From: Candidatus Omnitrophota bacterium
GTDB taxonomy: Bacteria; Omnitrophota; Koll11; Zapsychrales; Fredricksoniimonadaceae
Length of the DNA: 6,957 bases
Direction: 5' to 3'
NCBI GenBank assembly: GCA_023247595.1
Contig: JAHFGF010000086.1
Location: forward strand, 1 to 6,957
A model generated the notes under the pieces. The model was given only the letters and a program-made list of their open reading frames with translations. It was not told the origin of the DNA and searched no databases. Below are positions 6,659-6,957 of the stretch, piece after piece. Position 1 is the first letter of the stretch, and every line of letters begins with the position of its first letter. The translations under genes were made by a program, and so were the position numbers.

Positions 6659-6957
6659 TCAAAATGCCGATCTTTTTTTACATAAATTCAGCAAAAAGCC
6701 CAACATAACGGCAAAAACCAAAAAGGAAGTTCTGCCGTAACTGACCATCGGCAGCGTAATTCCAACAACAGGAAACATTCCCATGACCATGCCGATATTA
6801 ATAACCACTTGTAATGCCAGAATAGTGACAATTCCGATAATGACATACTGCCCGAACTTGTCTTTAACAAATTCTGTGATCTTTAATCCGCTGTAGATAA
6901 TCATGAAGTAACAAAAAACAACGAACAGCGAACCGATAAGCCCCCATTCTTCACCCA
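6659..6957 (-). CDS. rodA: RodA-type SEDS peptidoglycan glycosyltransferase, C-terminal fragment
   Basis: The frame is open at the right edge; 98 full codons and the TGA stop are present, covering the C-terminal quarter or so of the usual 370-400 aa. The fragment begins GEEWGLIGSL, the conserved acidic loop-plus-helix motif of FtsW/RodA/SpoVE proteins. Further hydrophobic helices follow, then the family block INIGMVMGMFPVVGITLP and SYGRTS (6742-6725), and a final helix ending in a basic tail (KKRSAF). The NIGMVMG and FPVVGI wording favours RodA over FtsW, which usually has LPTKG here. RodA polymerises glycan strands with a class B PBP during lateral wall growth in rod-shaped cells. The SYGG motif is altered: Arg stands where the second Gly is expected. 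The internal ATG at 6904 is not the start. It is probably a separate transcription unit from the pilus genes, given the 162-nt gap and promoter. Confidence 0.93.
   Translation of the reverse strand, partial: GEEWGLIGSLFVVFCYFMIIYSGLKITEFVKDKFGQYVIIGIVTILALQVVINIGMVMGMFPVVGITLPMVSYGRTSFLVFAVMLGFLLNLCKKRSAF

Overview
The window is a compact run of genes all read from the minus strand, so gene order runs from high to low coordinates. It looks like chromosomal DNA of a Gram-negative bacterium: it holds a type IV pilus / type II secretion assembly module next to the elongasome gene rodA, and base composition is moderate (roughly mid-40s % GC by eye, not computed). The tandem PilB/GspE-type ATPases flanked by standalone MshEN proteins resemble layouts I associate with poorly cultured Gram-negative lineages (Omnitrophota- or delta-proteobacteria-like). 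That placement is a low-confidence inference.

Layout in transcription order: (1) the 3' end of rodA (6957-6659, entering from the right edge); (2) a 162-nt intergenic region with a near-consensus sigma70-type promoter (TTGACA-18-TATAGT); (3) a 150-aa standalone MshEN protein (6496-6044); (4) a first PilB/GspE ATPase, 575 aa (5970-4243); (5) a second, divergent PilB/GspE ATPase, 570 aa (4190-2478); (6) a second standalone MshEN protein, about 143 aa (2451-2020); (7) a PilC/GspF inner-membrane platform protein, 404 aa (2005-791); (8) a signal-peptide-bearing coiled-coil protein that overlaps the pilC stop by 8 nt and runs off the left edge (798-1). Gaps within genes 3-8 are 73, 52, 26, 14 and -8 nt, so they probably form one operon starting at the promoter near 6549-6578.

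How they may work together: the cytoplasmic hexameric ATPases drive PilC, which extracts or inserts pilin subunits at the inner membrane. The MshEN fold is the c-di-GMP-binding N-terminal module of MshE/PilB-type ATPases. Here four copies lie in one operon. The two that keep the signature residues best are not attached to an ATPase, while the two fused to ATPases are degraded at several signature glycines and glutamines. This suggests, as an inference, that nucleotide sensing has been handed to separate partner proteins. No pilin, PilT, PilM-Q, secretin or prepilin peptidase is visible, so pilus, secretion and competence roles cannot be told apart from this window alone.
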